From Methylomonas rosea (lineage in GTDB: Bacteria; Pseudomonadota; Gammaproteobacteria; Methylococcales; Methylomonadaceae): a stretch of 62,848 nucleotides of DNA. The stretch's first letter is position 1. The number at the start of each line of letters is the position of its first letter. Of the stretch, positions 42,312-52,164 are shown piece after piece. The stretch lies in contig NZ_JANIBL010000024.1 of the NCBI RefSeq assembly GCF_024505055.1, positions 1-62,848 on the forward strand. The letters are read 5' to 3'. The notes beneath the pieces are model-generated. The model did not search any database. It was not told the origin of the DNA and was given only the letters and a program-made list of their open reading frames with translations. The position numbers were made by a program, and so were the translations under genes.

Positions 42312-44324
42312 ATGATGATCTCGGCTGGGCCTTTTGATAGAAAAATTTGGCAAAGCGATTGGGTCAAATTGATCGCAATAAGCTTGCTAATTATTTTGGT
42401 CTATTTGCCCGGTCGGATGGGTCCATTTATAGCCGATGATTATCCGAATATTCTGCAAAATAAAGGGGTGTTACTAACTCATCTTAACCTCAGTGAGCTA
42501 ATATCCACATGGAGCTCCAATGCCAGCGGGGTTTTTAAACGACCTTTAGCCAATGTAAGTTTTGCGTTGAATTTCTATTTCGCAGGCCAGTACTTCGATC
42601 CTATCGCGTTTAAGTTGACGAACGTTGCTATTCATGTCGTCAACAGTATTCTGGTTTTTTTTCTCAGTCGATTGCTGTTTACCGCAACTGCTCAAAACTA
42701 TCCTGCGCAAAAATTAGCTTTATTATCAGCACTGATATGGGGATTGCACCCGTTGCAGTTAACGTCTGTTCTTTACGTCGTGCAACGAATGAACAGTTTG
42801 TCCTGCTTTTTTATGCTGACGGGTTTTTTGATTTTTTTAAAGGGCAGACTTCAACTAGAAAAACCGTTCAGTATTGTGCTGATGCTGGTTGGTTGTTTGG
42901 CCGGAACCGGGTTGGGCGTTTTGGCGAAGGAAAACGCTCTACTATTGCCTTTGTTGATGTTTGTATCTGAGGTGACTCTGCTGCCATCGATTCCCAATGA
43001 TGCTTTTCGCGTTCGTGTACAAGTGTTCTATGCATTGGCCGTGGTCCTACCTGTTTTTGCGGCAATGGTTTATTTAGTTAGTCACCCGGAATATGTGTTG
43101 GGTGGATATGCGACACGTAATTTTACTTTTATTGAACGAGTCATGACTCAAAGCAGAGTGCTGTTTTATTATTTGAGTTTACTGTTTTATCCGGATAATA
43201 CTCAGCTCAGCTTCGACCATGATGATTTCTCTTTGAGCAAAGGTTTGTTTCAGCCGATCAATACCTTGTATTCGGTTATTGGTATTTCTTGCTTACTAGC
43301 GCTCAGTGTATTCAATTGCCTACGCAAAAAAACGCCATTTTTAACTTTTGGTATTCTTTGGTTTTTGATCGGCCAAAGTATGGAGTCCAGTATTTTTGCG
43401 CTGGAATTAATTTACGAGCATCGTAATTATTTACCAAGTATTGGGTTGGTCATCGCAACAGTTGCGTTGACCTATAATATTTTTTCTAAATTAATCAGTG
43501 AACAGTTATTAAATCTGCTATTCGCTGTAGTCGTGTTTAGTTTGGGGCTGGCTACTTTTACTCGTGCTTCAATTTGGTCAAGTTTGGATGCTTTAAGTTA
43601 TTTTGAAGTGCGCAATCATCCGACGTCGATTAGGGCCAATAGTCTCTATGCTCATAGTCTTGAAGTAAAACTTGGGCCGAATCCCGAAAGTTACCGTTAC
43701 TATTTATTGGCGGCACAAGGTAATGAACTAGAGGTTGCTACTTTGGTTCAAGTCTATACGGAGTTGAACAAGCTTCTTTACTTTCATGATGCTAAAAATG
43801 ATCAGCCGGGAATTGCCATGCCAAAACGTTATGACGATTCGCTCGTACTGGACAGCCGTTATATGCAGGCGTTGAAATCGTTGGTGCATCAGGAGGTTGT
43901 GGCTCGTATCGCCAACAAGGCTTACTCGGTACGAACATTAGTAACGTTGCGGCTGATGACAAGCTGCCTTCTCAATGCTGAATATCAGTGTAAGAATATT
44001 TCAGGGGATGTGATGGAATGGGTGGACGCCGCCTTGGCGCAGCCCGATTTTTCCGATAGATTAGTTCTATATATCATAAAAGCCAAAATATACTTTTTTC
44101 AAGGCCATATTGAAGAAGCTTTTGCAAATGTTGATAAAGCCATTGCACTGGCGCCTGACAGAATGTATTTCTACAGTGAGAAAGCCGACTTGTTCATTCA
44201 CCTAAAGCAATATGACAAAGCTGAACAGGTGATCAAAACGGCTGAGGCTCGCGGCGTTGCAAATGGCTTCGATAAACAAGAGTTCGGAACTCTACGTCAG
44301 AATATTGCAGTACTAAGCCGTTAG
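42312..44324 (+). CDS. GT-C-like membrane protein with C-terminal TPRs
   Basis: Protein of 670 residues with about eleven membrane helices (18-435) and a soluble C-terminus with TPR-like helices (about 575-655). The first periplasmic loop carries GPFIADDYPNI with Asp42-Asp43, the place and kind of catalytic acid seen in GT-C enzymes, and resembles TMTC-type O-mannosyltransferases. It sits behind the pilin terminator, so it probably has its own promoter. A role in O-glycosylation of the adjacent pilin is attractive but inferred. It could also be a lipid-linked sugar transferase for another target. Confidence 0.7.
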   Translation: MMISAGPFDRKIWQSDWVKLIAISLLIILVYLPGRMGPFIADDYPNILQNKGVLLTHLNLSELISTWSSNASGVFKRPLANVSFALNFYFAGQYFDPIAFKLTNVAIHVVNSILVFFLSRLLFTATAQNYPAQKLALLSALIWGLHPLQLTSVLYVVQRMNSLSCFFMLTGFLIFLKGRLQLEKPFSIVLMLVGCLAGTGLGVLAKENALLLPLLMFVSEVTLLPSIPNDAFRVRVQVFYALAVVLPVFAAMVYLVSHPEYVLGGYATRNFTFIERVMTQSRVLFYYLSLLFYPDNTQLSFDHDDFSLSKGLFQPINTLYSVIGISCLLALSVFNCLRKKTPFLTFGILWFLIGQSMESSIFALELIYEHRNYLPSIGLVIATVALTYNIFSKLISEQLLNLLFAVVVFSLGLATFTRASIWSSLDALSYFEVRNHPTSIRANSLYAHSLEVKLGPNPESYRYYLLAAQGNELEVATLVQVYTELNKLLYFHDAKNDQPGIAMPKRYDDSLVLDSRYMQALKSLVHQEVVARIANKAYSVRTLVTLRLMTSCLLNAEYQCKNISGDVMEWVDAALAQPDFSDRLVLYIIKAKIYFFQGHIEEAFANVDKAIALAPDRMYFYSEKADLFIHLKQYDKAEQVIKTAEARGVANGFDKQEFGTLRQNIAVLSR

Positions 44325-44490
44325 TCCTTCTACTATCTGGTCGCTTTGCCGAAAGGTTCAGATTAATCAGCGCGTCCGAATCAAATTCACTAAAATACCC
44401 GCATAGATTTTCAATCTGTTTTGCTGGGATTAGCTTGACGCTATTCGAGGTCGAGCAAATTGCCACCAACAGCCTTCAAAGCCTGGGATT

Positions 44491-47400
44491 ATGCGGATAC
44501 TCAATATAGTCTTTAAAAATATAAATTCACTGGAAGGCGAGGGGCGAGTCGATTTCGACCAGGGGCCGATTGCCGATAGCGGTGTGTTTGCCATCACCGG
44601 GCCAAACGGCTCCGGTAAAACCAGTATTCTCGACGTCATCACTCTGGGTTTATACGGTGAAACGTTTCGTTTCGATAAGCCTGCCGAGCATGTAATCACC
44701 AAGCAGGCTAACGATAGCTTCGCGCAGGTTGAATTTGCTTTGGATGGTGAGAAGTTTCGTTCTTCTTGGCATGTGAAACGGCCTACTGATGTCAATCAAG
44801 ACCAGGTTTTACAGCCGGAAATGAGTTTGACTAGGCTAAGTGATGAGCCGGAGTTGCTGGCCAGGACGCCGAATACCGTGCGGACTAGAATCGCCGAACT
44901 GACGGGTATGGACTTCCATAAATTCAGCAAATCCATGGTCTTACCGCAAGGTGATTTTGCGGCTTTTTTGAATGCGCTCGATAGCGAGCGCATGGATATT
45001 CTGGAAAAGATCAGCGGTACGCATATATACGCCGAGTACCGGCAGCAGACGGAGAATAATTTTCAAAATTCGCTAACTCGTTTGACGCAACTGCAACAGG
45101 ATATCGAAGCGATTCCTTTACTTGGTCCGGAAGCCTTGCAAGCCGGTGAGCATGACTTACAGGATTTCAAGGATCAAGTTGCCGAATTTAAAAATCAACA
45201 GAATCAGTTGCAACAGCAACTGTTGACGATTGAAAACATTCATGCCCTAGAAGGGCGCCAAAGACAGCTTCTCGAACAGTCAAAAAAAGTTGAAGCGCAA
45301 ATTAAGGTCTTACAAGACGATCTACAGAAAATTGTCGATACTCAGCAAGCGACACAATTTCGCGAAGAAGTGATTTTATTGGATGGCAAGCAGGGACAAA
45401 TTGTCCAAAGTCAGGCTACCTTGGGTGCTTATCGTCAGGAGCTGAACGCGCTACAGCGCCAACTTGGTGAAGATGTCAGTAGCGCAATCGCCCCAAGTTT
45501 GCATGGTAAGACTACAGAGGAACAAAAACAGGCTATTGACGCGCTGAAGTTGAAAGTCAGTGATCTGAAGCTGGAATTACCGCGTGAAACCGAGCTACTA
45601 CAATCGCTGCAATTGCAATTGGATGAAAGAAAGGCAAGCCTTGCCGAAATAGAAGGCTGGCTGCAACTTAATCAAGCCGATGCTAGCTTGCTGTCCGACT
45701 TTCCCGACGTTGTGCAGTTGCGCATTTTAAGGACCGAGTTGGTGGATTTGGCTGGAAAGCAGAAGGTACAGGCTAATTGGACTAAGAACACGTCTGCTGC
45801 GCTTAAAAAAAACCAGACAGCATTGCGAGATGCTAAAACAACAGTCGCGGACTTGAGTGGGCGCATTGACGCGGCACGGAAAACTCTGCTCGAGCTGGCG
45901 CAAGGCAAAAGCTTCGAGGAGTTGAAGGAGTTACTAGCCGAGCAGCAAGCACGGGTCAATGATTTTCGAGAGTTGCACTCATTGGCCGAGGTTAACGCCA
46001 AATTTACCAAAAAAAGTTTTTTTAGTTGGTTCTCTCGAAATAAAACGCCGGACCTGCCCGATGAAACCCGCTTGCAAGCCAGATTGGATGCGCTGCGAGA
46101 AGAGATGGACCGTGAAGAGAATATCGGTAAAGCATTGGAGCAAGCTGTCCTGAATGAAGCATTGCTGAAAAAATTTAGCGGTGATCGCGGCAAATTGGTT
46201 GATGGTAAACCTTGTTTTTTATGCGGCTCGTTAGATCATCCTTATGTCTCTAAACCGCCAATACAGACTAACTCCAAAAAGGCCTTAGTCGATCAACGTG
46301 GCAAGATGCAGGCTTTAAAAGCGGCGATTGATAGTGTCTCCGGCCAGTTGGCAGTAGCAAAAAAGCAAGGCACACAATTGTCGGCGCGGCAGCAAAGATT
46401 GCAGCAAATGCGCTCGCAATGGTTGGTTTTGAGCAATCGTTTAAACGTCGTCAGCGCTGAATTGAACATAGACAATTTGTCTTTGCAAAAACGCTTGTTG
46501 GACGCAGAAAGCCAAGAATTGGAGAAAATCAAAAACCTGGTTAATGATCACGCGCAGTTACAGCGTAATGTGGCTAAATGGAATGCCGAGGTAGAAGCCA
46601 AACAGGCCTTGGTGGAAAAATTAACGGCGTCGGTGGAGCAGCTTGATACGACTTGGCGTAGTCGTCCTCAGGAATATATCGAATCCGAACAGCTGTTCGC
46701 TAGTCGTACGGCGGAACAAAAAGCGCTTGTTGATAAGCTTGAAAAGCAGTTAGCTTTGTTGGGTGAGAAGCTACCTGGAAAAGGCAAAGAAAATATACTC
46801 TTCGATAAGCTCAATGCGCGGCGCCAGGATTATCAAATTAGAGAATTACGTCAGAAAGGCTTGCTGGAGGAAATTGTTAGTTTGCAAGATAGGCTGCACG
46901 CTAGCCAAGCAAAAATAGCCAGTTATCAGGAGCAGTTGGCAGGCGGTTTGAGCCGCTTGCAAAGCGAAGAGTCACTGGGTTTGCATCTGCTTATCTTGGA
47001 GAAGCAAAAACTAATCGTCGAACTGGAGCGGAAATTAGCTACCCAGCAACTCGAACTGGATGCGATGCGGCGAGTATTGACTAATAAAATTGCGGGCGGC
47101 GTTTTTGCTGATGTTGATAGCTTGCGGTCGGCTTTAGATTTGATTGATAGACGGTCGGAAATTGAGCAAATGCTGGAGCAGCAAAATCGGCAATTGATGG
47201 CAATTGGCGAAGAAGTGGCTAAAGTGTCAACCGATTTACAAAATGAGTTGGCGGTTACGCCGGCCAACTTAAACGAAGCCGATCTTTTAGCAATGCAACG
47301 CCAGTTATCGCAGAAAATTGATATTGCCGAGCAAGAAGTGGCTACGTTGGATACTAAGCTGGATAAACAGTCTGCTTATCGAGAAAAATATCAAAACCTT

Positions 47401-47937
47401 CAGGGGCTATTGGCTGAGCAATTGGTGTTACATGCGCAAGCCGAAGCGGAAATGAAGTTGATCAATGACGAGCAGGGTGGTTTTCGGCGACGTATTCAGC
47501 AGCTATTGGTGGATAATTTGTTGTCGCAAGCCAATCGGATTTTGGAAAAACTGAGCGGGCGTTACTATATTCGCAGTTTAGCCAGCGATAATGGTTTGGC
47601 GCTAGAGATTGAAGATACCAAGCAAAAAAATCTGCGGCGCTTGCCGAAAACCTTGTCTGGCGGCGAGAGTTTTGTGGTGAGCTTGGCCTTGGCCTTGGCT
47701 TTATCCGAGATTGCCAACAACGGTAAGGCTATCGATTCGCTGTTTCTGGATGAGGGCTTTGGTAATTTAGATGCGGAAGCCTTATATTTGGCAATGAGCG
47801 CCTTAGAGGGCTTGAAGATTCAAGGAAAAACGGTCGGTGTCATTTCTCATGTCGAAGCGGTAAAAAAGCGCATTAAAACGCAGATAGAATTGGTAAAAAA
47901 AGCCAACGGTATGAGCGAATTGAAAATGGTTGCTTGA
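44491..47937 (+). CDS. sbcC: SbcC-like AAA ATPase
   Basis: Protein of 1148 residues of the SbcC/Rad50 type. Walker A GPNGSGKT lies at 37-44, long coiled coils on both sides of a zinc hook KPCFLCGSLDHP (Cys-x-x-Cys near 574-577), then the signature LSGGESFVVSLALALAL (about 1054) and Walker B LFLDEGFGNLD. SbcC forms a complex with the nuclease SbcD, which trims DNA hairpins and blocked ends. No sbcD gene lies upstream or downstream, so it is either encoded elsewhere or this is a stand-alone variant. Confidence 0.88.
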   Translation: MRILNIVFKNINSLEGEGRVDFDQGPIADSGVFAITGPNGSGKTSILDVITLGLYGETFRFDKPAEHVITKQANDSFAQVEFALDGEKFRSSWHVKRPTDVNQDQVLQPEMSLTRLSDEPELLARTPNTVRTRIAELTGMDFHKFSKSMVLPQGDFAAFLNALDSERMDILEKISGTHIYAEYRQQTENNFQNSLTRLTQLQQDIEAIPLLGPEALQAGEHDLQDFKDQVAEFKNQQNQLQQQLLTIENIHALEGRQRQLLEQSKKVEAQIKVLQDDLQKIVDTQQATQFREEVILLDGKQGQIVQSQATLGAYRQELNALQRQLGEDVSSAIAPSLHGKTTEEQKQAIDALKLKVSDLKLELPRETELLQSLQLQLDERKASLAEIEGWLQLNQADASLLSDFPDVVQLRILRTELVDLAGKQKVQANWTKNTSAALKKNQTALRDAKTTVADLSGRIDAARKTLLELAQGKSFEELKELLAEQQARVNDFRELHSLAEVNAKFTKKSFFSWFSRNKTPDLPDETRLQARLDALREEMDREENIGKALEQAVLNEALLKKFSGDRGKLVDGKPCFLCGSLDHPYVSKPPIQTNSKKALVDQRGKMQALKAAIDSVSGQLAVAKKQGTQLSARQQRLQQMRSQWLVLSNRLNVVSAELNIDNLSLQKRLLDAESQELEKIKNLVNDHAQLQRNVAKWNAEVEAKQALVEKLTASVEQLDTTWRSRPQEYIESEQLFASRTAEQKALVDKLEKQLALLGEKLPGKGKENILFDKLNARRQDYQIRELRQKGLLEEIVSLQDRLHASQAKIASYQEQLAGGLSRLQSEESLGLHLLILEKQKLIVELERKLATQQLELDAMRRVLTNKIAGGVFADVDSLRSALDLIDRRSEIEQMLEQQNRQLMAIGEEVAKVSTDLQNELAVTPANLNEADLLAMQRQLSQKIDIAEQEVATLDTKLDKQSAYREKYQNLQGLLAEQLVLHAQAEAEMKLINDEQGGFRRRIQQLLVDNLLSQANRILEKLSGRYYIRSLASDNGLALEIEDTKQKNLRRLPKTLSGGESFVVSLALALALSEIANNGKAIDSLFLDEGFGNLDAEALYLAMSALEGLKIQGKTVGVISHVEAVKKRIKTQIELVKKANGMSELKMVA

Positions 47938-47942
47938 TGAAA

Positions 47943-47968
47943 TGGTGGAGTCGGCGAACGCTCCACCA
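47943..47968. terminator. Hairpin between convergent sbcC and TIGR04073 genes
   Basis: Stem TGGTGGAG (47943-47950) with CTCCACCA (47961-47968), loop of 10 nt. There is no good T-run on either strand, so it may be a weak bidirectional terminator only. Confidence 0.45.
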
Positions 47969-47981
47969 CAAAATTATGTGA

Positions 47982-48362
47982 CTAATCACTGGGTCGGAAG
48001 GCTTTGCCGTAAGTGGTTTCGGCGTTGAAATTGTCCCAAACGTATAAAGGATGGACGATAGGCTGCGTGGGAATTGGCGCCGAAACCAAATCCAACACGC
48101 CGACGCCGATCCTCCCGCCCATATTCAATAATCCTTTAAACGTACCGCCGATAAAGCCGTAAATAACGTTGCTCTGATTGTTGATTAGAATAATGCTCTT
48201 CGGTATTTCGAGAGAAGATGTCGCTATGTTCGCCAAGCCGGTGGTCAATTTTCGCCCGAAGGTTTCTCCATAACTTTCTGCTTCGTCTGCCCGGGTCGGC
48301 AAGCTGGTAAATAAGGAAGCTGCCAGTAAAACAGTGGCCAGGGTGCGAGTATTTCGTTTCAT
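47982..48362 (-). CDS. Exosortase system-associated protein, TIGR04073 family
   Basis: Secreted protein of 126 residues with a signal peptide cleaved about after TRA (residue 25). The mature part starts DEAESYGETFGRKLTTGLAN and includes ELPK-like SLEIPKSIILINNQSN and a Gly-rich core (GFIGGTFKGLLNMGGRIGVG), the features of the TIGR04073 family found in genomes with exosortases. It stands alone between sbcC and tex, about 6 kb from the XrtA cluster. Function unknown. Confidence 0.85.
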   Translation of the reverse strand: MKRNTRTLATVLLAASLFTSLPTRADEAESYGETFGRKLTTGLANIATSSLEIPKSIILINNQSNVIYGFIGGTFKGLLNMGGRIGVGVLDLVSAPIPTQPIVHPLYVWDNFNAETTYGKAFRPSD

Positions 48363-48468
48363 GACTGATCCTGTATATGAGAACGGATGTAAGATCTGTT
48401 GGCCGAGCCGGATTAACCGGTCCGGCCGGCCAACATTTGCTCAAAAGTATAGCAGAGGCCTGAACTGT

Positions 48469-50745
48469 TTACTTTTTCAATGCCTTGGCAAATGCATTAC
48501 TCATACTGTTCTGCAGTGCGGGTTGCGGTTTGGGTTTATGGACGGATTTTTGCTGTTTTTCTTTTGGAACAATATCGCCTGCGTCGACGTGTTTTCGCAT
48601 GCTCAGAGAAATACGCTGGCGTGCCACATCGATTTCCAGTACGCGTACTTTTACCATATCGCCGGTTTTAACCACGCTGCGCGGGTCTTTGACGAAGTCA
48701 TCCGCTAAGTGCGAGATATGCACCAAGCCGTCTTGATGTACGCCAATATCTACAAAAGCACCGAAATTGGCGACGTTTGTTACTACGCCATCTAGCGTCA
48801 TGCCGGGTTCAAGATCGGTGATTTTCTCCACTCCGTCCTTGAATTGTACGCTTTTAAACTCCGGGCGCGGATCGCGGCCAGGCTTTTCCAGTTCTTGTAA
48901 AATGTCTGAGATGGTGGGGACGCCGAAATTGGCGTTGGCATAGTTTGCTGGATTCAGGCTGCGTAAAAACTGGCTTTGGCCGATCAGGTCACGGATTGAT
49001 TTGCCGGTATCATCGAGGATTGCATTGACCACGGGGTAGGCTTCCGGATGCACGGACGAGGCGTCGAGCGGGTTGTCACCGGTCATGATTCTGAGAAAGC
49101 CGGCAGCTTGTTCGAAGGCTTTGTCGCCGAGGCGCGGTACTTTTTTCAGTTGATTGCGGTTTGCAAACGGGCCGTTGGCATCGCGAAACGCAACAATGTT
49201 TTCACTGATGCTGCTGCGTAGGCCGGATACCTGTTTCAGCAGGGCAACCGAAGCGGTGTTCACATCCACCCCGACCGCATTCACGCAGTCTTCCACTACG
49301 GTATCGAGCATACGGGCCAACTGCACTTGGTTGACATCATGTTGATATTGGCCAACCCCTATTGATTTTGGGTCGATTTTTACCAGCTCCGCCAAGGGGT
49401 CTTGTAGTCTGCGGGCTATCGATACCGCACCGCGTAACGACACATCAAGGTCCGGAAACTCCTTGGCGGCCAGTTCCGAGGCAGAATAGACCGATGCGCC
49501 GGCTTCGGAAACGGTGATTTTCTGAAAATACAGGTCTTTATGCTTCTTCATCAAGTCCGCTACCAGTTGGTCAGTCTCCCGAGACGCGGTGCCGTTACCG
49601 ATACTAACCAGCTGTACCTGGTGCTGCTGAATCAATTTAGCCAGAACCGCTATCGATTGATCCCACTGGTTTTTCGGTTGATGTGGATAAATGGTTTCAG
49701 TGGCTAACAACTTGCCGGTAGGGTCAACAACAGCTACTTTGACGCCAGTGCGAATGCCGGGATCCAGGCCCATGGTTGCTTTCGGGCCAGCGGGCGCCGC
49801 TAACATCAAGTCGCGCAAATTGCTGGCAAACACACGAATGGCTTCCTGTTCGGCTGCTTCGCGCAGTCGCAACTTTAGATCCATGTCGATACGGGTAAAC
49901 AGCTTGATCTTCCAGGCAAAGCGGGCAGTTTCGGCTAGCCAGGCGTCGGCGGGTTTTGCTGTGTCTTTCACTTGCAGGCGTTGGCTGACGAACTGGGCGC
50001 ATAATTGGTGTTCTTCCTGGTCCAATTCTGCCGGTTTCAGGGTTAAAGACAGTAAATCTTCGTTACGGCCGCGGAATAGGGCCAAGGCTCGATGTGAAGG
50101 GATCTTGTTGATCGCTTCGCTGTAGTCGAAATAATCTTTGAATTTTGCGGCCTCTGTCTCTTTGCCGGTCACGACGCTAGCGTGCAGGATACCTTTGCTC
50201 CAAACACGTTCACGCAACTCTGTTAGTAGTTCGGCATCTTCGGAAATGCGTTCCATGATGATCTGTCGGCCGCCGTCCAGGGCGGCTACGACATCCGCGA
50301 CACCTTTTTCAGCATCGATGTAGTTAACTGCGATTTGTTCTGGTATTGCGCCGCGATTATTAAGAATGGCGTCGGCTAATGGTTCCAGACCGGCTTCGCG
50401 AGCAATTTGCGCTTTGGTGCGGCGCTTAGGCTTATAGGGAAGATATAGATCTTCCAGCAGCGTTTTGGTATCGGCGTCGAGTATCGCTCTTTCCAGTTCC
50501 GGCGTGAGCTTTCCTTGCGAGCGAATAGTATCGAGAATTGAGTCACGGCGGCTATTGAGCTCCCGCAGATAAATCAGTCTTTCCTCGAGGTTTCGCAATT
50601 GCGTGTCGTCTAAACCGCCAGTTACTTCTTTGCGATAACGAGCAATAAACGGTACCGTGGCTCCGTCGTCCAGCAGGGCGGCGGCGGCGGCGACTTGTTG
50701 AGGCTTAACTGAGAGTTCTTCGGCAATGCGTTGGATAGCGTCCAT
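48469..50745 (-). CDS. tex: RNA-binding transcription accessory protein Tex
   Basis: Protein of 758 residues of the Tex family, which binds nucleic acid and affects transcription. Order: N-terminal HTH-like region (1-190, [19 protein letters not shown] at the start), YqgF/RNase H-like domain (about 325-450, [16 protein letters not shown]), helix-hairpin-helix pair (about 495-560, [19 protein letters not shown]) and S1 domain (about 650-720, [19 protein letters not shown]). The C-terminal tail is basic and low complexity. All domains are complete. It is a conserved housekeeping gene. Confidence 0.97.
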   Translation of the reverse strand: MDAIQRIAEELSVKPQQVAAAAALLDDGATVPFIARYRKEVTGGLDDTQLRNLEERLIYLRELNSRRDSILDTIRSQGKLTPELERAILDADTKTLLEDLYLPYKPKRRTKAQIAREAGLEPLADAILNNRGAIPEQIAVNYIDAEKGVADVVAALDGGRQIIMERISEDAELLTELRERVWSKGILHASVVTGKETEAAKFKDYFDYSEAINKIPSHRALALFRGRNEDLLSLTLKPAELDQEEHQLCAQFVSQRLQVKDTAKPADAWLAETARFAWKIKLFTRIDMDLKLRLREAAEQEAIRVFASNLRDLMLAAPAGPKATMGLDPGIRTGVKVAVVDPTGKLLATETIYPHQPKNQWDQSIAVLAKLIQQHQVQLVSIGNGTASRETDQLVADLMKKHKDLYFQKITVSEAGASVYSASELAAKEFPDLDVSLRGAVSIARRLQDPLAELVKIDPKSIGVGQYQHDVNQVQLARMLDTVVEDCVNAVGVDVNTASVALLKQVSGLRSSISENIVAFRDANGPFANRNQLKKVPRLGDKAFEQAAGFLRIMTGDNPLDASSVHPEAYPVVNAILDDTGKSIRDLIGQSQFLRSLNPANYANANFGVPTISDILQELEKPGRDPRPEFKSVQFKDGVEKITDLEPGMTLDGVVTNVANFGAFVDIGVHQDGLVHISHLADDFVKDPRSVVKTGDMVKVRVLEIDVARQRISLSMRKHVDAGDIVPKEKQQKSVHKPKPQPALQNSMSNAFAKALKK

Positions 50746-50843
50746 CTGTAGGTGAAATAGAATTGGTAAAAGGCTCGATTCTACAGTAGGGTGAGGTGTT
50801 GAAAAAGCGAACTATCAGAAATGGAATGAGAAACTTACGGGCA

Positions 50844-50878
50844 TAAAAAAGGCGCCAACCGAGTTATCAGCTGGCGCC
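50844..50878 (-). terminator. Rho-independent terminator of the 65-aa gene
   Basis: On the minus strand, GGCGCCA (50872-50878) and TGGCGCC (50851-50857) form a 7-bp G+C-rich stem with a 14-nt loop, followed by TTTTTT at 50850-50845. It lies 18 bp after the stop of the small membrane protein. Confidence 0.8.
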
Positions 50879-50896
50879 CAAATTGCTAAGCAAAAA

Positions 50897-51094
50897 TTAT
50901 TTTGCTTGGCTTAACACATCGTTATTAAAATCTTTGTGTTTTGCCAAAACTTGAGCTTCGGCAGCGGCAGAAGTTTCACCGCCGTATTGAAGATGTTTGG
51001 TTTCGTCTGCTTTCAGCATAACGACGCCGGCAATAGCAATTGCAGTAACGACAGCAACTACAGTAAAGGTATTGTCTTTTTCTTGTTCAGCCAT
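50897..51094 (-). CDS. Small single-pass membrane protein, 65 aa
   Basis: Short protein starting MAEQEKDNTF; the ATG at 51094 has AGGA at good spacing and is preferred to one at 51109. One hydrophobic helix (TVVAVVTAIAIAGVVML, about 9-26) is followed by a charged tail (ADETKHLQYGG and HKDFNNDVLSQAK). No family recognised. A dedicated strong terminator follows and a 519-bp region precedes, consistent with a separately expressed small protein. Function unknown. Confidence 0.65.
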   Translation of the reverse strand: MAEQEKDNTFTVVAVVTAIAIAGVVMLKADETKHLQYGGETSAAAEAQVLAKHKDFNNDVLSQAK

Positions 51095-51613
51095 TTTTAT
51101 AATCCTCATCTTGTTGTTGTAATAATTAGCCCTAAAAGGGGCAACTCGAGTTGTATGTCGAAGTTAGTATTATTGTTGGTCGACGGTGCATTTTTTACAC
51201 TCAAAACTGTTTTGTGTCAAAACAATATTTTTGCGATTAATCTTTCAGTTCTATGGTTGTTTTTTATTTTTAATAAAATCAATTAATTACGTTATTTTTC
51301 TGAACGAAAGTCATCCTGTCTTTATGCGATATAGTTGTTGATTATCTGATTTGGCGCGGCTTGTAACGCATAATGTCAGTAAGCCCTAAGTCGATAATGC
51401 GGGGCATAAGTCGAAGAATGTCGCGGGGAATCCGTGTAGCTTTTCGGGATATTCGGCAAGGCGATGAAGAAGGGAGTATTGTTAACTTCGGCCATCGTGC
51501 AGGTTGCATGATAGGATTGAGCTCTAATTCTGACAGCCTGTTTGTTCTCGCGGAGTAAGCTGTTCGAGCGGGCGGAAATCAGGAAAACAATCGTTAATTA
51601 ACTAGGGGTATTC
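51095..51613. other. Intergenic region without a supported gene
   Basis: About 519 bp between the small membrane protein gene and the SirB2-like gene. It is A+T rich and holds a short perfect hairpin (TGTTTTG at 51208-51214, CAAAACA at 51218-51224) that could be an operator. A 61-codon frame at 51373-51558 has neither a ribosome-binding site nor a familiar sequence. I see no RNA gene. Confidence 0.5.
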
Positions 51614-51976
51614 ATGCTTAAACATATACATCTTCTTTTCGTGGCAGTTTTGGTTATCAGTTTTATCGGCCGAGTGGCGCTCGCCGAGTTAAAGCCAGCT
51701 CTGTTGGAGCAGAAATGGCTAAAGATCAGTCCGCACATTATTGCGAGTTTGGTCTTGTTGACCGGATTTGCCTTGGTTTTCCAAGGGGGCTGGTTATCAA
51801 ACGAATTTGCTTGGATCGTAGCCAAATTATTGATGTTGTTGTTTTACGTAGGCTTGGGGATTTTGGCCATCCGCCAGTCGGGGCGTAAGCGCTGGTTGGC
51901 TTTCGGTGGTGCATTATTTTGTCTGTATTACATCTCCAAGGTTGCCGTGACTAAGCAAGTTTTTTTCTTTTTTTAA
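51614..51976 (+). CDS. SirB2-family membrane protein
   Basis: Membrane protein of 120 residues with four helices. The start HIHLLFVAVLVISFIGRVAL and the short polar loop SPHIIASLVLLTGFAL match SirB2 proteins, named for a Salmonella regulator of invasion genes but widespread with unknown function. It ends in an unusual run of Phe residues (KQVFFFF). GGGG near the ATG may serve as ribosome-binding site. Single gene. Confidence 0.8.
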   Translation: MLKHIHLLFVAVLVISFIGRVALAELKPALLEQKWLKISPHIIASLVLLTGFALVFQGGWLSNEFAWIVAKLLMLLFYVGLGILAIRQSGRKRWLAFGGALFCLYYISKVAVTKQVFFFF

Positions 51977-52060
51977 GTGGTGGTCTATAAGTTGAGATTT
52001 ATGCTGGAGGCCCTGTTTTTAGCAGTTTTAAGACAGTTTTGGCTGGCGTAAAAATAGTTG

Positions 52061-52089
52061 TTGACAGTTTGCGAAACTTGTAGGCTAAC
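52061..52089 (+). promoter_or_regulatory. Possible sigma70 promoter of the RlpA-like gene
   Basis: A perfect TTGACA (52061-52066) and, 17 bp on, GCTAAC (52084-52089), a poor -10. The transcript would begin near 52096, leaving about 70 nt of leader before ATG 52165. Confidence 0.4.
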
Positions 52090-52164
52090 GAAAAAAGCTT
52101 GTCAAAGCGTTTTTATTCGGATAACCTCAAACCTCCTGTCAATACTCAACGTAAGGAGGGTAGG

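Noticed and set aside
51373..51558. 61-codon frame in the intergenic region
   Set aside because: No ribosome-binding site, no recognisable sequence feature, and Arg/Ser-rich composition expected by chance.
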